A stretch of 64,000 nucleotides of DNA from Catenulispora sp. MAP5-51 (GCF_041261205.1 NZ_JBGCCH010000013.1:1-64000); one strand, 5' to 3'. Shown: positions 28,383 to 37,296, counted from the first letter of the stretch. The notes: generated from the sequence alone by a model not told the origin. Numbers and translations: made by a program.

Positions 28383-28601
28383 GCCGCCCAGGTCGAACGC
28401 GTCCTCGCGGCCGGGGTTCCGGGCGGACCTCCGGGACCGTCCGTGTCGTTCGCTCGCAGCGACCTGACAGCCCCCTTTCCCCGAGTACGGATCGCGGCTT
28501 CGCCTCGCGGAATCCCCTGGACCGACACCGGCCGAGAGCAGCGGGCTCATCTGCTGCTCGGCGCCCTCCGCAGACATCGTGCTGGACATGTGAGCGGATC
28601 G

Positions 28602-29681
28602 TCAGCCGGCTGAGGCAGCCCGCCAGGCGCTGTACGCGGTGAGGGCCGAGACCCGGATCCAGATGAGCACGAGCGCGATGTAGAGCGCTGCCGCGTAGAC
28701 CCGGAACGGGTCCGAGCCGGTGCGCAGGGCCAGGGCGGAGGTGGCGGTGACGTAGGTGCCGAGCGGGAAGGTGAACGACCACCAGGCGAGCGAGAAGGGC
28801 AGGCCGGACCGCTTGGTGCGGACCGTGATCGCGACCGTCAGGAAGGTCCACAAGGTGGCGAATCCCCAGACCGGCACGCCGAACACGATGCCGAACGCTT
28901 GCAGCGCGGTGGAGTACGGAGCGCCGATGGCGGTCGCGGCGACAGCGCCGAGCGCATTGGCCGCGGTGATGGACTGGCCCAGCGGGCCGAGGACGATCCA
29001 CAGCGTGGGCTCGGTCCGAGCCGGACCGACCTTGTGCAGAGCCATCCGCGAGCAGATCAGGACCGTGGCGATCGCGGAGACCGCCAGGCTCAGGCCGAAC
29101 AGGGCGTAGCAGCACAGCAGGAAGGCGAGTCTGGCCTGACCGGCCGCCGCGTGCGGGACGAGCAGCGCGCCGGTGGCCGCGGAGACCATCGGCGGGACCA
29201 TGCACATCAACCAGCCGATGGTCACATTGTCCAGCGGCACCGGCTCGCCGGTGAACAGCAGATAGAGCACGGCCGCGGCGCACGCCAAGCCCACCAGCGT
29301 GCCCACGAACCACAGGACCCAGGCGATGTCCGACGCGGCGCGGTCTCCGAACACCGCTCCGCCGTAGAGCAGCGTGCCGGCGCCGACCACGAGGATCGCG
29401 ACCGGCGGGGCACCGTTGAAGTGCGCCGTGGTCAGATCGGTCAGCCGGCCGCGGACCATGTCGGGGTGGCGCCGCCACTGGATCGCGGTGAGCGCCACCA
29501 GCACGATCAGCAAGACTGCCGAGAGCGCCCACACCACCGTCGCGGCGGTGTGCAGCCCGGAGAAACGCTGGGGCAGTGTCGCGGCGGCGACCGCGACGAT
29601 TCCCGTGCCCATGACCGAGGTGTACCAGTTCGCCGCGACGTTCGAGACCATCAGCCCGAGGCAACCACGAATCGTCGCCAT
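28602..29681 (-). CDS. TDT-family transporter (TehA/SLAC1-like)
   Basis: About 359 residues with ten membrane spans, in the tellurite-resistance/dicarboxylate transporter fold. The start of the fold, NVAANWYTSVMGTGIVAVA, and the final GLPFSLAWWSFTFPLGTYV with its conserved WWSFTFP core are diagnostic. Members move anions such as sulfite, malate or nitrate out of the cell. The start ATG (MATIRGCLG) was chosen as the first Met before the fold; a later Met is possible. It lies downstream of the MFS gene on the same strand with a gap of about 70 bases. Confidence 0.9.
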   Translation of the reverse strand: MATIRGCLGLMVSNVAANWYTSVMGTGIVAVAAATLPQRFSGLHTAATVVWALSAVLLIVLVALTAIQWRRHPDMVRGRLTDLTTAHFNGAPPVAILVVGAGTLLYGGAVFGDRAASDIAWVLWFVGTLVGLACAAAVLYLLFTGEPVPLDNVTIGWLMCMVPPMVSAATGALLVPHAAAGQARLAFLLCCYALFGLSLAVSAIATVLICSRMALHKVGPARTEPTLWIVLGPLGQSITAANALGAVAATAIGAPYSTALQAFGIVFGVPVWGFATLWTFLTVAITVRTKRSGLPFSLAWWSFTFPLGTYVTATSALALRTGSDPFRVYAAALYIALVLIWIRVSALTAYSAWRAASAG

Positions 29682-29752
29682 GGACCAGACAGTAGGCACG
29701 CCATCCGCACCCTGCCCTGTAGGCCAGCCTTGTGGGTTAGAAGGCCGACTGT

Positions 29753-31231
29753 TCAGCGCGACGCGGTACCGCCGACTGGCTCGCCCTGCCGCGTCGCCGG
29801 TGCCAGCTGCTGCGGGGCGCCGGCGCGGATGCCGAAGAAGCCGACGAGGGCACCGAACGCAGTGACGCCCGCGGCGATGGCGAAGCTGAGCGCGTAACCG
29901 TCGGCCGAGGCGTCCGACGGGCTCACGCCGGCGCTGCGCAACGCGGCGGCATGGCTTGCTCCCACGGACACCAGCGCCGCCAGGCCGAGGGCACTGCCGA
30001 TCTGCATCGACGCGTTGTTCATGCTCGTCGCGATGCCGGCGTCCTCGCCGGTGGCGCCGTCCACCCCGGCGACGGTGGATCCCACCAGCACCAGGCCGCC
30101 ACCGAGCGGGACGAGAAGCAGCCCGGGCAGGATGTCGGCGGCATAGGTCCCGTGCGCCGGGAGGCCGGCCAGCGTGAGGTAGCCGAGCGTCGTGATCGCC
30201 AGGCCGCCGGCGTTCAACGCCCGCACGCCGAAGCGGCGCAGCAACCGCGGCGCCAGAACCGTCGCGCTGAACAGGATGACCAGCCCGAAAGGCACGAAGG
30301 CGAAGCCCGCCGCCAGCGGTGGGAAGCGCAGCTGCCGCTGGACGTACAGGCTCAGTGAGAAGAAGAACGTGGCGAAGCCGACGTAGTAGCAGACTCGGAC
30401 GATATTGGCAGCACTGCGGTTGCGCGACCGCAGGAACGCCAGCGGCACCAGCGGCAGTGCGACCCGCGCCTCGACCCACAGAAACGCGACCAGCAGCGCG
30501 GCACCGATGCCGATCCACCCGAGGACCGGAAAGCACAGCCACGGCCGATTCCCCTTCTCCAACAGGCCGAACACGGCTGCCGACAGTCCCGCGGTGACGA
30601 GCACGGCTCCCGCGACGTCGGGCCGGCCGCGCCGGGCCGCGGCCCGGCTCTCGGAGACGAACCGACGGGTGGCAGCGAACGCGACCACAGCGATCGGCAG
30701 GTTGATGAAGAAGATCCAGCGCCAGGACGCCACGTCGATCACCACGCCCGACACCACGACGCCCAGCGCCGCGCCCAGCCCGGCCAGCCCGCTCCAGATC
30801 GCCATCGCCCGGGCCCGTTCCCGCGGCCTGTCGAACAGCAGCGTCACCAGGGCCAGCGCGGCCGGGCTGACCAGCGCCGCTCCGACACCCTGCACGAGGC
30901 GGGCGGCGACAAGCATTCCGGCGTTCGGCGCGAGCCCTGCCGCGGCCGACGAGAGCGCGAAGACTCCCAGGCCGGTCAAGAACATCCGGCGCCTGCCCAG
31001 CAGGTCTCCGAGCCGTCCGCCGAGGATCAGCAGCCCGCCGTAGGTGACGGTGTAGCCGTTGACGACCCAGGCCAGGCCAGTGGACGAGAAGCCCAGATCG
31101 CGCTGGACCGGCGGCAATGCGATGTTCACCACGGTGACGTCCAGCAGCAGCATCACCTGCACGAGACAGATGGTGCCCAGAGCCCACCAGCGGCGGGACT
31201 CCGGTCCTGAGACCGGGTTGGTCGAGTTCAT
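29753..31231 (-). CDS. MFS drug-type exporter (DHA2-like)
   Basis: About 492 residues with some fourteen membrane spans. Motif C-like and motif A signatures are present: LLDVTVVNIALPPVQRDLGF at the first span and GGRLGDLLGRRRMFLTG in the first cytoplasmic loop, as in EmrB/QacA-type antiporters. These export hydrophobic compounds in exchange for protons. GGGAG precedes the ATG by about eight bases. It heads a group with the TDT gene and is in the same direction as the DUF6884 and HxlR genes further upstream. Confidence 0.92.
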   Translation of the reverse strand: MNSTNPVSGPESRRWWALGTICLVQVMLLLDVTVVNIALPPVQRDLGFSSTGLAWVVNGYTVTYGGLLILGGRLGDLLGRRRMFLTGLGVFALSSAAAGLAPNAGMLVAARLVQGVGAALVSPAALALVTLLFDRPRERARAMAIWSGLAGLGAALGVVVSGVVIDVASWRWIFFINLPIAVVAFAATRRFVSESRAAARRGRPDVAGAVLVTAGLSAAVFGLLEKGNRPWLCFPVLGWIGIGAALLVAFLWVEARVALPLVPLAFLRSRNRSAANIVRVCYYVGFATFFFSLSLYVQRQLRFPPLAAGFAFVPFGLVILFSATVLAPRLLRRFGVRALNAGGLAITTLGYLTLAGLPAHGTYAADILPGLLLVPLGGGLVLVGSTVAGVDGATGEDAGIATSMNNASMQIGSALGLAALVSVGASHAAALRSAGVSPSDASADGYALSFAIAAGVTAFGALVGFFGIRAGAPQQLAPATRQGEPVGGTASR

Positions 31232-31389
31232 CAGCGGTTCTCCCTGTCGGCGCGGCCCGTGTTGGCCGTCACACCCAGGTGAACGCGCGCCGGACGGGAG
31301 CACTTGGCCGCAAAGCTGGACGGGGAAGCCTCAAATCCGGCGGTCCGCGCCGACACGTACCGGGGCCTCCCACGGACGAGACCCGCCGA

Positions 31390-31836
31390 TCAGCCGAGGT
31401 CCTTCGCCAGGGCGTTGAGATGGGAGATCTGCCGACCCATGCCGCCGAGCCCGGTCAGGGGGTTCAGAGCGTGCGGCCAGACAGACCGCGCGAGCCGGAA
31501 ATGATGCCCGCCCGCGAGGACGACCACCGGGTCGAGGTCGAGGAGTCCCCGGTCGCGCGCCTGCGCGGCCAGCTGCTCCGGGCCGATACTGCCGACCGCG
31601 CCGAAGGCGAGGTCGTAGGGCGCGACGATGTCGTCAAGGCCTAGGAGGCCGTGCACTGAGGAGAGGATCAACAGCCGGCGCGGTTGTAGGGCCTCGGCCG
31701 CCCTGCGGCAGGCGCGATGGTAGGCACCGGTGTAGAGCTCTCCAGCGGGAGCCGGATGATCGAGTTTGCGGCTGCCGCACGTGATGACGATGAGCTCGGC
31801 TGCGGCGAGCGGATGGCGGTGCTGTGGTACGGGCAT
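31390..31836 (-). CDS. DUF6884-like protein
   Basis: About 148 residues from an ATG with GGAAAGG six bases ahead. The pattern VITCGSRKLDHPAPAGELYT, then LLILSSVHGLLGLD and IVAPYDLAFG, matches the DUF6884 group, in which a GS(R/K)K-type start and a (S/A)xxGLL block are conserved. The function is not settled; I recall relatives near nucleic-acid modification genes, but nothing here shows that. It is cytoplasmic and lies between the MFS pump and the HxlR regulator. Confidence 0.7.
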   Translation of the reverse strand: MPVPQHRHPLAAAELIVITCGSRKLDHPAPAGELYTGAYHRACRRAAEALQPRRLLILSSVHGLLGLDDIVAPYDLAFGAVGSIGPEQLAAQARDRGLLDLDPVVVLAGGHHFRLARSVWPHALNPLTGLGGMGRQISHLNALAKDLG

Positions 31837-31882
31837 GGGCAGCCTTTCCAAAACAGGCGGCATTTGGGGTACGGGACCGGCT

Positions 31883-32368
31883 TCAGAGAGCGCCGCCGCG
31901 ACCAGGTGCATGGTCCCCGGCGATGAGTGTCGGCAGCGGTTCCCCGCAGTCGGCGCATATGACGACGGCCGGTCCTCCGTGCCGACAGGTGTGTGTGGAC
32001 CGGGGCGCTGATCGGGCCGCTGATCGGGGCGGCGACGCCGTCGGTCCGGGCAAGTACCGCAGGCCCCATTCCCGCAGCCCGATCAGGATCGTCTCAAGCT
32101 CGCGGCCGGCCTCGGTGAGGTGGTACTCGAAGCGTTCGGGCCGCTGCTCGTATCGACGGCGTTCGAGCACTCCCGAGTCCTCCAGGGCGCGGAGTCTCCG
32201 AGTGAGCACGTCGCGGGGCATGCCGGTGTTCGCGGCGATGTCCGCGAACCGGTGCACGCCGAGCAGGGCCTCGCGCAGAACCAGGAGCGACCAGCGATCG
32301 CCCACGAGCACCAGCGTGTCGGCGATCGGGCAGGGGCGCGGGAGCGTGAGGGGCATGGCGCCATTCAT
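31883..32368 (-). CDS. HxlR-family transcriptional regulator with a C-terminal Cys motif
   Basis: About 161 residues. The winged-helix core is clear: CPIADTLVLVGDRWSLLVLRE and GMPRDVLTRRLRALEDSGVL. A C-terminal extension ends in CRHGG and CADCGEPL, a possible zinc or redox site not usual in HxlR proteins. Such regulators often sense electrophiles or oxidants through cysteine. It is divergent from the GlxA-type gene, with a GTTTGCCAAAC palindrome between them. The start is either of two Met codons four residues apart. Confidence 0.85.
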   Translation of the reverse strand: MNGAMPLTLPRPCPIADTLVLVGDRWSLLVLREALLGVHRFADIAANTGMPRDVLTRRLRALEDSGVLERRRYEQRPERFEYHLTEAGRELETILIGLREWGLRYLPGPTASPPRSAARSAPRSTHTCRHGGPAVVICADCGEPLPTLIAGDHAPGRGGAL

Positions 32369-32382
32369 CCACAGGTTGGTTT

Positions 32383-32393
32383 GTTTGCCAAAC
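32383..32393. promoter_or_regulatory. Palindrome between hxlR-type and glxA-type genes
   Basis: GTTTG-C-CAAAC, inside a longer GGTTTGTTTGCCAAAC stretch, just upstream of the HxlR start. Its position in the divergent gap suits a HxlR operator, which is inference. Confidence 0.45.
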
Positions 32394-32442
32394 TCACTGA
32401 GCCTATGATCGGGCGAGGCCACTTCGGCCCAGGAGGACTCCG

Positions 32443-33498
32443 ATGACCCACCGTTCCGACGGCGACCGTGACACACGTACTGTGACCACGCTCGTGTACC
32501 CCGGCGTGCGCCTGCTCGACGTCACGGGACCAGCCGAGGTCTTCGCCTCCGCCAACGATTTCGGCGCACGCTACCGACTGCGCATGGTCTCCCTCGGCCG
32601 CCGCGACGTGGAGACCTCAGCCGGCGCCCGGTTGAGCGCGGACGGCGAGGTCGAGCGGTCCATGGGAGACAACGATGTCGTGCTGATCCCGGGCGGGCCG
32701 CACTGGAAGGAGTCGGTCAGGAACGACGCGCTTCTCGACGCGGTCCGCGTCCTGGACACGACCAGCCGCTGCACCGCCTCCGTGTGCACCGGGGCATTCC
32801 TGCTGGCCGCGGCGGGTCTGCTCGACGGACGGCGCGCCACGACCCACTGGCGGCACACCGCAGAGCTGGCAATCCGCCATCCCAGCGTGCGCGTCGACCC
32901 CGACGCGCTGTTCGTGCGCGACGGCCGGATGATGACCTCCGCCGGGGTCAGCGCGGGGATCGACATGGCGCTGGCGCTCGTGGAAGAGCACCACGGGGCC
33001 GAGACCGCCAGGGCGGTGGCCAAGGACATGGTCGTGTTCATGCAACGCCCGGGCGGCCAGTCACAGTTCAGCGTGCACTCGCAGGCACATCCCACGCGTC
33101 ACGGGCTGCTGCGCGGCCTGCTTGACACGGTCGTCGCCGACCCGGGAGCCAACCACACGCTGACGGCGATGGCTCGGCGGACCGGAATCAGCGAGCGGCA
33201 CGTCACACGACTCTTCCACGACGAAGCGCACACCACCCCGGCGCGCTATGTCGAGCGGGTCAGGCTCGAAGCCGCACAAGTGATGCTGGAGCGCGGCGAC
33301 GAACCATTGGCGACGATCGCGCGCCGTACCGGATTCGGCTCACCCGAGTCGATGCGCCGCGCCTTCGCGAAGCACCTCGATGTCACGCCCGGCGCCTTCC
33401 GATCCCGATTCCGCACCACGGGCGCCAGCGCCCGGTCAGCGGACGTCGAGCCGCGACCCGCGGCCGGGGCGCCGGGTCCTGCGGGGCCGGTCCACTAA
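32443..33498 (+). CDS. GlxA-family transcriptional regulator (DJ-1/PfpI plus AraC)
   Basis: 351 residues with AGGAGG ahead of the ATG. The N-terminal DJ-1/PfpI-like domain has the cysteine elbow SVCTGAFLLAAAGLL and ends with DMVVFMQRPGGQSQFS, a family hallmark. The C-terminal AraC domain carries two helix-turn-helices (MARRTGISERHVTRLFHDE and IARRTGFGSPESMRRAF). GlxA-type proteins regulate diverse uptake and catabolic genes. It is divergent from the HxlR gene, so both may control the pump genes beside them. The Pro/Gly-rich tail is variable. Confidence 0.9.
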   Translation: MTHRSDGDRDTRTVTTLVYPGVRLLDVTGPAEVFASANDFGARYRLRMVSLGRRDVETSAGARLSADGEVERSMGDNDVVLIPGGPHWKESVRNDALLDAVRVLDTTSRCTASVCTGAFLLAAAGLLDGRRATTHWRHTAELAIRHPSVRVDPDALFVRDGRMMTSAGVSAGIDMALALVEEHHGAETARAVAKDMVVFMQRPGGQSQFSVHSQAHPTRHGLLRGLLDTVVADPGANHTLTAMARRTGISERHVTRLFHDEAHTTPARYVERVRLEAAQVMLERGDEPLATIARRTGFGSPESMRRAFAKHLDVTPGAFRSRFRTTGASARSADVEPRPAAGAPGPAGPVH

Positions 33499-33806
33499 CA
33501 CACGGCCGTTCGGCATCGGGCCCGGAGTGGGCCCGTCGAGAGCGCGAACTCATCGGGAACCCCGGCCCAGACCGGAAAGTGGGCGTCAACCGGCCAGGCC
33601 GAGGAAGCGTCGCGCGAGATGCAACATCTGTACACGCGGGGTGTCGTCACGGTTCGCGATGAGCGGGTGCATGACCGCGGATGTAGAGCAGGCGCATGCC
33701 GCGCCTCTATGAACTCGCGGAGAATGAAGGCTTCGCGTGGCTCCAGCTCGGTGGCTGAAAGCGGCCCGGCCGGCTGGTGGTCTTGCGCTCCCGCTTCGGG
33801 CCCGAC

Positions 33807-33986
33807 GGGCCCATTTTGGGCCCACTCTTTTCAGGGCGCGTATAGCTTCTAAATGTCGAAGTAATCGACATGAAAACCCCTGACCTGCGGTAACGCGTGA
33901 TTGTCTGACCCGCGGAAACGCGGTTCAAAGGATGTGCACCACCCTGTATCGCCCCAGGTTGGCAAGTCGCCGACCTGGGGCGATAC
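33807..33986. repeat. Repeat B: inverted glnA tag joined to a structured element
   Basis: Contains the GGGCCC palindrome (33807-33823), the glnA tag in reverse orientation (33849-33863, CTAAATGTCGAAGTA) with the ACATGAAAACC flank shared with repeats C and D, then a forward structured element. That element is a CCGCG/CGCGG hairpin with a GAAA loop (33910-33923), a 22-base spacer and the 15-pair hairpin (33946-33986, one G-T pair). The surrounding 33499-34042 has no convincing gene. Confidence 0.8.
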
Positions 33987-34042
33987 ATATTACGGGATAG
34001 CTGAAGGGACATCACGGCGTCTGGACCCCGCGGCCGGTCACG

Positions 34043-34190
34043 CTGCAAGTCCTGGTCACGGCCACCGGGACGAGGCGGCGGGTCGAGGAATCGTTCCAAG
34101 CCAGAAAGGGCCTGACAGGCCGATGAGCACCAGGTCCACCGCTATACCTCCTGGGCTTGCTGGACGGTACTCGCGATGCTCATCCCGATC
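34043..34190 (+). pseudogene. Broken IS701-like transposase C-terminus
   Basis: Reading across a frame change gives RRVEESFQARKGLTG and then DEHQVHRYTSWACWTVLAML, the usual C-terminal catalytic block of IS701/IS4-type transposases in actinobacteria. About two bases are missing at 34119-34121, and nothing upstream matches the rest of the enzyme. It is a dead remnant just after repeat B. Up to 34309 no gene is seen. Confidence 0.65.
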
Positions 34191-34309
34191 TGCGGCTGCC
34201 GTACTGGCGAGGCGGCCGGAACATCGTGGTCATGCGATGTTCGGACGGCATGGTGCTCTCGTCCTGGGCTACGACCTTCGCGGTCTCCCGGGCCCGATCG
34301 CTTCCTTGT

Positions 34310-35656
34310 TCAGCTCCGCAGCTCGTAGATCAGGTTGAACGGGGTCTCGGTCGCCCGGCGGAAGTACTTGTAGCCCGCCTCGACGGCTACCTCTCGGGTG
34401 CGCGCCTCGCCTGCTCCGGCGCCGAGCGCCCGACCGACCGGTTGCGCCTGCGAGGCGGGCACGCAGATCAGCGAGGAGGCGCCGTAGAAGGCCCTGCCGA
34501 GCGGGTTCAGGTTGTCGGCGAGGCTGTCCTCCGCGTGCGGTTCGACCAGCATCACCACGCCCCCTTCCGCCAGCCGCGTCCGGCAGTGGGAGAGCACCCC
34601 GACCGGGTCGCCCATGTCGTGCAGGCAGTCGAAGAAGGTGATCAGGTCGTACGGGCCGCCGCCGAAGTCAGCTGCCCCGGCCACTTCGAAGTCGGTACGT
34701 TTGGCCAGTCCGTCCCCCTTCGCCAGCTCGCTGGCCTTCTCGATCGAGGGCGGGTGGGAGTCGAAGCCGGTGAACCGGGAGGCGGGAAAGGCCTGCGCCA
34801 TCAGCATCGTGGAGTAGCCGAACCCGCAGCCGATGTCGGCGACGCTGGCCCCGGTGCGCAAACGCTCCACCGTGCCGTCCAGGGCCGGCAGCCATTCCTG
34901 CACCAGGTGCGCCGCGTAGCCGGGCCGGAAGAATCGGGCGGTGCCGACGAACAGGTCCGGTTGGTGCTGCTCCCAGCCGACGCCGCCGCCCTCGACGAAG
35001 GCACGCTCCAGCTTCTCGCGGGTCTCGTGCTGAGCTGCCGCCATGAATGACTGGAAGCCACCGAGCGCGAAGAAGGGGCTGTCTTCGTCGCAGAAAACTG
35101 TCACCTGCTCCGGGGTGAGCCGGAATCGCCCGTCCTGTTCGAGGGCCACGTAGCCGCTGGCGGCCATCGCAGCCAGCCACTCGCGCACGTTGCGCTCCTG
35201 CGTGCCGGTCTTCCCGGCCAGCTCCGCGGCGGTGAGGGGTTTTCCGTCCGCCATTGCCCGGAAGAGCCCAAGATGGTCCCCGATCGCGAGCAGCGGCGCG
35301 ATAGTCACCGCGCCCAGGTCGGTGACGACCCGGCCGAGCAGGTTCTCCAGCACGTTCTCGTCGAGCGTCATATCCCGGACGACGTCCAGATTGACGAAGC
35401 GCGGCGCCCCGGTGCATGCCTCCTGCATCTCCTCGGCGAGGTGCCGGGTCTCGGGCAGGTCGCTGTTCTTCATCGCCTCCTCATAGGAGGGAAACTCCAC
35501 AATCTGCATGTAGTGCGAGGGCTTCTCGCGGTCCTTCCCGATCGTGGCGTGGTGGGCGGTCCGCTTGCCCTGGGTGATCCGCAGCCACTCGTCCATGATC
35601 CCGTCTACGCGGTCGGACTGGGTGGTTTCGTATTCAATGACCTGCACGAACGTCAT
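34310..35656 (-). CDS. Fusion: ABM-like dimeric domain plus SAM-dependent methyltransferase
   Basis: About 448 residues. The first 95 (MTFVQVIEYETTQSDRVDG, then HYMQIVEFPSYEEAM) look like a dimeric alpha/beta-barrel domain of the antibiotic-biosynthesis-monooxygenase type. The rest is a class I methyltransferase with a winged-helix front (MAASGYVALEQDGRFRLTP) and SAM motif I VADIGCGFGYSTMLMAQ. It resembles the Rv2258c group of unknown substrate. AAAGGGG lies ten bases before the chosen ATG. It is flanked by transposase remnants on both sides, so it may have been brought in by transfer. Confidence 0.85.
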   Translation of the reverse strand: MTFVQVIEYETTQSDRVDGIMDEWLRITQGKRTAHHATIGKDREKPSHYMQIVEFPSYEEAMKNSDLPETRHLAEEMQEACTGAPRFVNLDVVRDMTLDENVLENLLGRVVTDLGAVTIAPLLAIGDHLGLFRAMADGKPLTAAELAGKTGTQERNVREWLAAMAASGYVALEQDGRFRLTPEQVTVFCDEDSPFFALGGFQSFMAAAQHETREKLERAFVEGGGVGWEQHQPDLFVGTARFFRPGYAAHLVQEWLPALDGTVERLRTGASVADIGCGFGYSTMLMAQAFPASRFTGFDSHPPSIEKASELAKGDGLAKRTDFEVAGAADFGGGPYDLITFFDCLHDMGDPVGVLSHCRTRLAEGGVVMLVEPHAEDSLADNLNPLGRAFYGASSLICVPASQAQPVGRALGAGAGEARTREVAVEAGYKYFRRATETPFNLIYELRS

Positions 35657-35842
35657 GCTGATCAACCCCTTTCGGAGGTACAGGAACAGCGTCCCGTTCG
35701 CACCGAATTACCACAACTCGAAGAATCTGGAGGCTCCTGCTTGGGAGCAGGGGCCGGCGCCGTCGTCACGCATATGATGATCAACGATCGTTGCTTCGCC
35801 TCTTCGGCCACCCCAGTCACATCGGCAACGATCTACGGCTGC

Positions 35843-36238
35843 CGTGCCAGACCGCCGCCGCGTTCTGGCACCGTGCCCACGCGTTCTTCACCGAAGCAGT
35901 CATCGCCGTTGCCAGGGTTCTGACCGACAACGGCCCCTGCTACCGCTCCCACCTGTGGCGCGACACCCTGGCCGACGCCGGGATAACCCACAAGCGCACA
36001 CGGCCGTATCGGCCCCAGACCAACGGCAAGGTCGAACAATTCAACAGAACCCTGATGGACGAATGGGCCTACACCCGGCCCTACCGCAGCGAGCAAGAAC
36101 GACGCGACGCCTTCCCCGGATGGCTCCCACACCGACAATCACCACCGCGGACACACCGCGCTGAAGGGCCTACCGCCAGCCAGCCGCGTCACCAACCTCA
36201 CGGGGCAGTACACGCGGAGAACTTCGAGGCGTTCGTGA
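35843..36238 (+). pseudogene. IS481-family transposase remnant, frameshifted
   Basis: The retained part is the integrase-core C-terminus: TDNGPCYRSHLWRDTLADAG, then RPYRPQTNGKVEQFNRTL with the DEWAYTRPYRSE block. At about 36133 the frame shifts by one; the next frame gives NHHRGHTALKGLPPASRV and TNLTGQY to TGA at 36236. The DDE aspartate (DNG) and glutamate region remain, but the N-terminal half with its helix-turn-helix is gone. Dead element; its inverted repeats were not found. Confidence 0.85.
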
Positions 36239-36272
36239 CGGGCCTCGTCATGCCATCGACCAAGGTAGAGCC

Positions 36273-36809
36273 CTACCGTTCCCCGACGGCGCGCGGCCAT
36301 GGATAGTCCGGGTCCGCGGTGATCGCCACCAGATGCGGAGCGTTGCGCGGGAAGACCCAGACGCGTCCCAGGGTGCTGGTGGCGGTGACCGTGGCCTCGT
36401 CCAGGGCGACTTCGGCGAACGGGTTGGACGAGCAGGCCACTGCCAACCACTGCAGCGTGTGCTGCCCGTCGTCAAGGGTCAGCGCGACCCAGCCGACGCT
36501 GCCGTGGCTCGCCGACTCCCCGGCGAGGGCACGGTACCCGGCGTGGCCGGACGAGGCCATCGTCCCGTCGACGTCCAGCCAGTCGCTGGCGCGCCACGCA
36601 GTGGCCCGCAGGGTCTCCGACCAGTGCCAGTCCTCCGACCGCGGGTCGTGGCGCTCGTCATGCGCACGGAGTCGCACCAGGCTCATCACCGACAGCGAGC
36701 CGTCGGAGTACACGATGAAGTCTCCGTCGGGGGCCTCACGGTTCCGCCAACGTTCGTGCACGTGGTCAGGAGGATCAGGCACCGCTTCGTAGAGGTTCAC
36801 AGCGGCCAT
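36273..36809 (-). CDS. Hypothetical cytoplasmic protein
   Basis: About 178 residues from an ATG with no clear ribosome site. Acidic, no signal peptide or membrane span. Features include DGDFIVYSDGSLSVMSLVRL and a Trp-rich middle (DWHWSETLRATAWRASDWLD), with TATSTLGRVWVFPRNAPH near the end. I do not recognise a family. It sits between the IS481 remnant and repeat C on the minus strand with no partner. Confidence 0.55.
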   Translation of the reverse strand: MAAVNLYEAVPDPPDHVHERWRNREAPDGDFIVYSDGSLSVMSLVRLRAHDERHDPRSEDWHWSETLRATAWRASDWLDVDGTMASSGHAGYRALAGESASHGSVGWVALTLDDGQHTLQWLAVACSSNPFAEVALDEATVTATSTLGRVWVFPRNAPHLVAITADPDYPWPRAVGER

Positions 36810-37001
36810 GATGTTCGAAGCGCTGGAGACAAGTCCAGCTCGCCGAATCCGGATCCGATCTCCAGCCTGAGCGATGGTCGTCAGACTACGAGCCGCGGGC
36901 CAGCGAGCCACGGCACCGAGTCGGGCAGCACGTACCGCACTGACTTCGCCAAGAAGCCTCCATCCGACGGATCGCCTCACCTGTAGGGCCTCGTAGGCAG
37001 G

Positions 37002-37290
37002 GTGGGCCCAAAGTGGGCCGCCTGTACCCACTCGCCGCGTTTCTGCAGGTCAGAGGTTTTCATGTCTATTACTTCGACATCTAGAGATGCGCTCAGGTCA
37101 GCTGCCTGCGGCGCAAGCGCCAAAGCGCTAGCTGACCAGCATTAAGACTGTTGGGCGCCTTTTATTGATCACGGGTGTTTTCGAGCCTCATTTGGGCCCG
37201 AAATAGGCCGGATGATCTTGGTTCGACAGTCTCAGAACGTCGATCGCGGTGGGTCCGCGAGCCGCTACGGCTCGCGGACCCACCGTCGTT
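37002..37290 (+). repeat. Repeat C: 285-base multi-stem element with glnA tag
   Basis: In order: GGGCCC palindrome; GCAGGTCAG arm; glnA tag TACTTCGACATCTAG (37070-37084); hairpin GGTCAGCT/AGCTGACC (37096-37137); long-range stem AGACTGTTG/CGACAGTCT (37145-37153 with 37224-37232); and a perfect 17-pair hairpin with a CTA loop (37248-37284). It is a diverged copy of repeat D. The last hairpin also lies just past the stop of the convergent-side oxidoreductase gene and may end its mRNA. No gene is seen in 36810-37296. Confidence 0.85.
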
Positions 37291-37296
37291 TGTTGC

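Noticed and set aside
28334-28642. Open frame starting near the GGGCCC palindrome and reading GPKWARR
   Set aside because: The same peptide arises at each palindrome from the repeat DNA; no ribosome site and Arg/Pro-rich content typical of shadow frames.
33586-33825. Minus-strand frame of 79 codons after the GlxA gene
   Set aside because: No ribosome site, no domain, and it overlaps the palindrome repeat.
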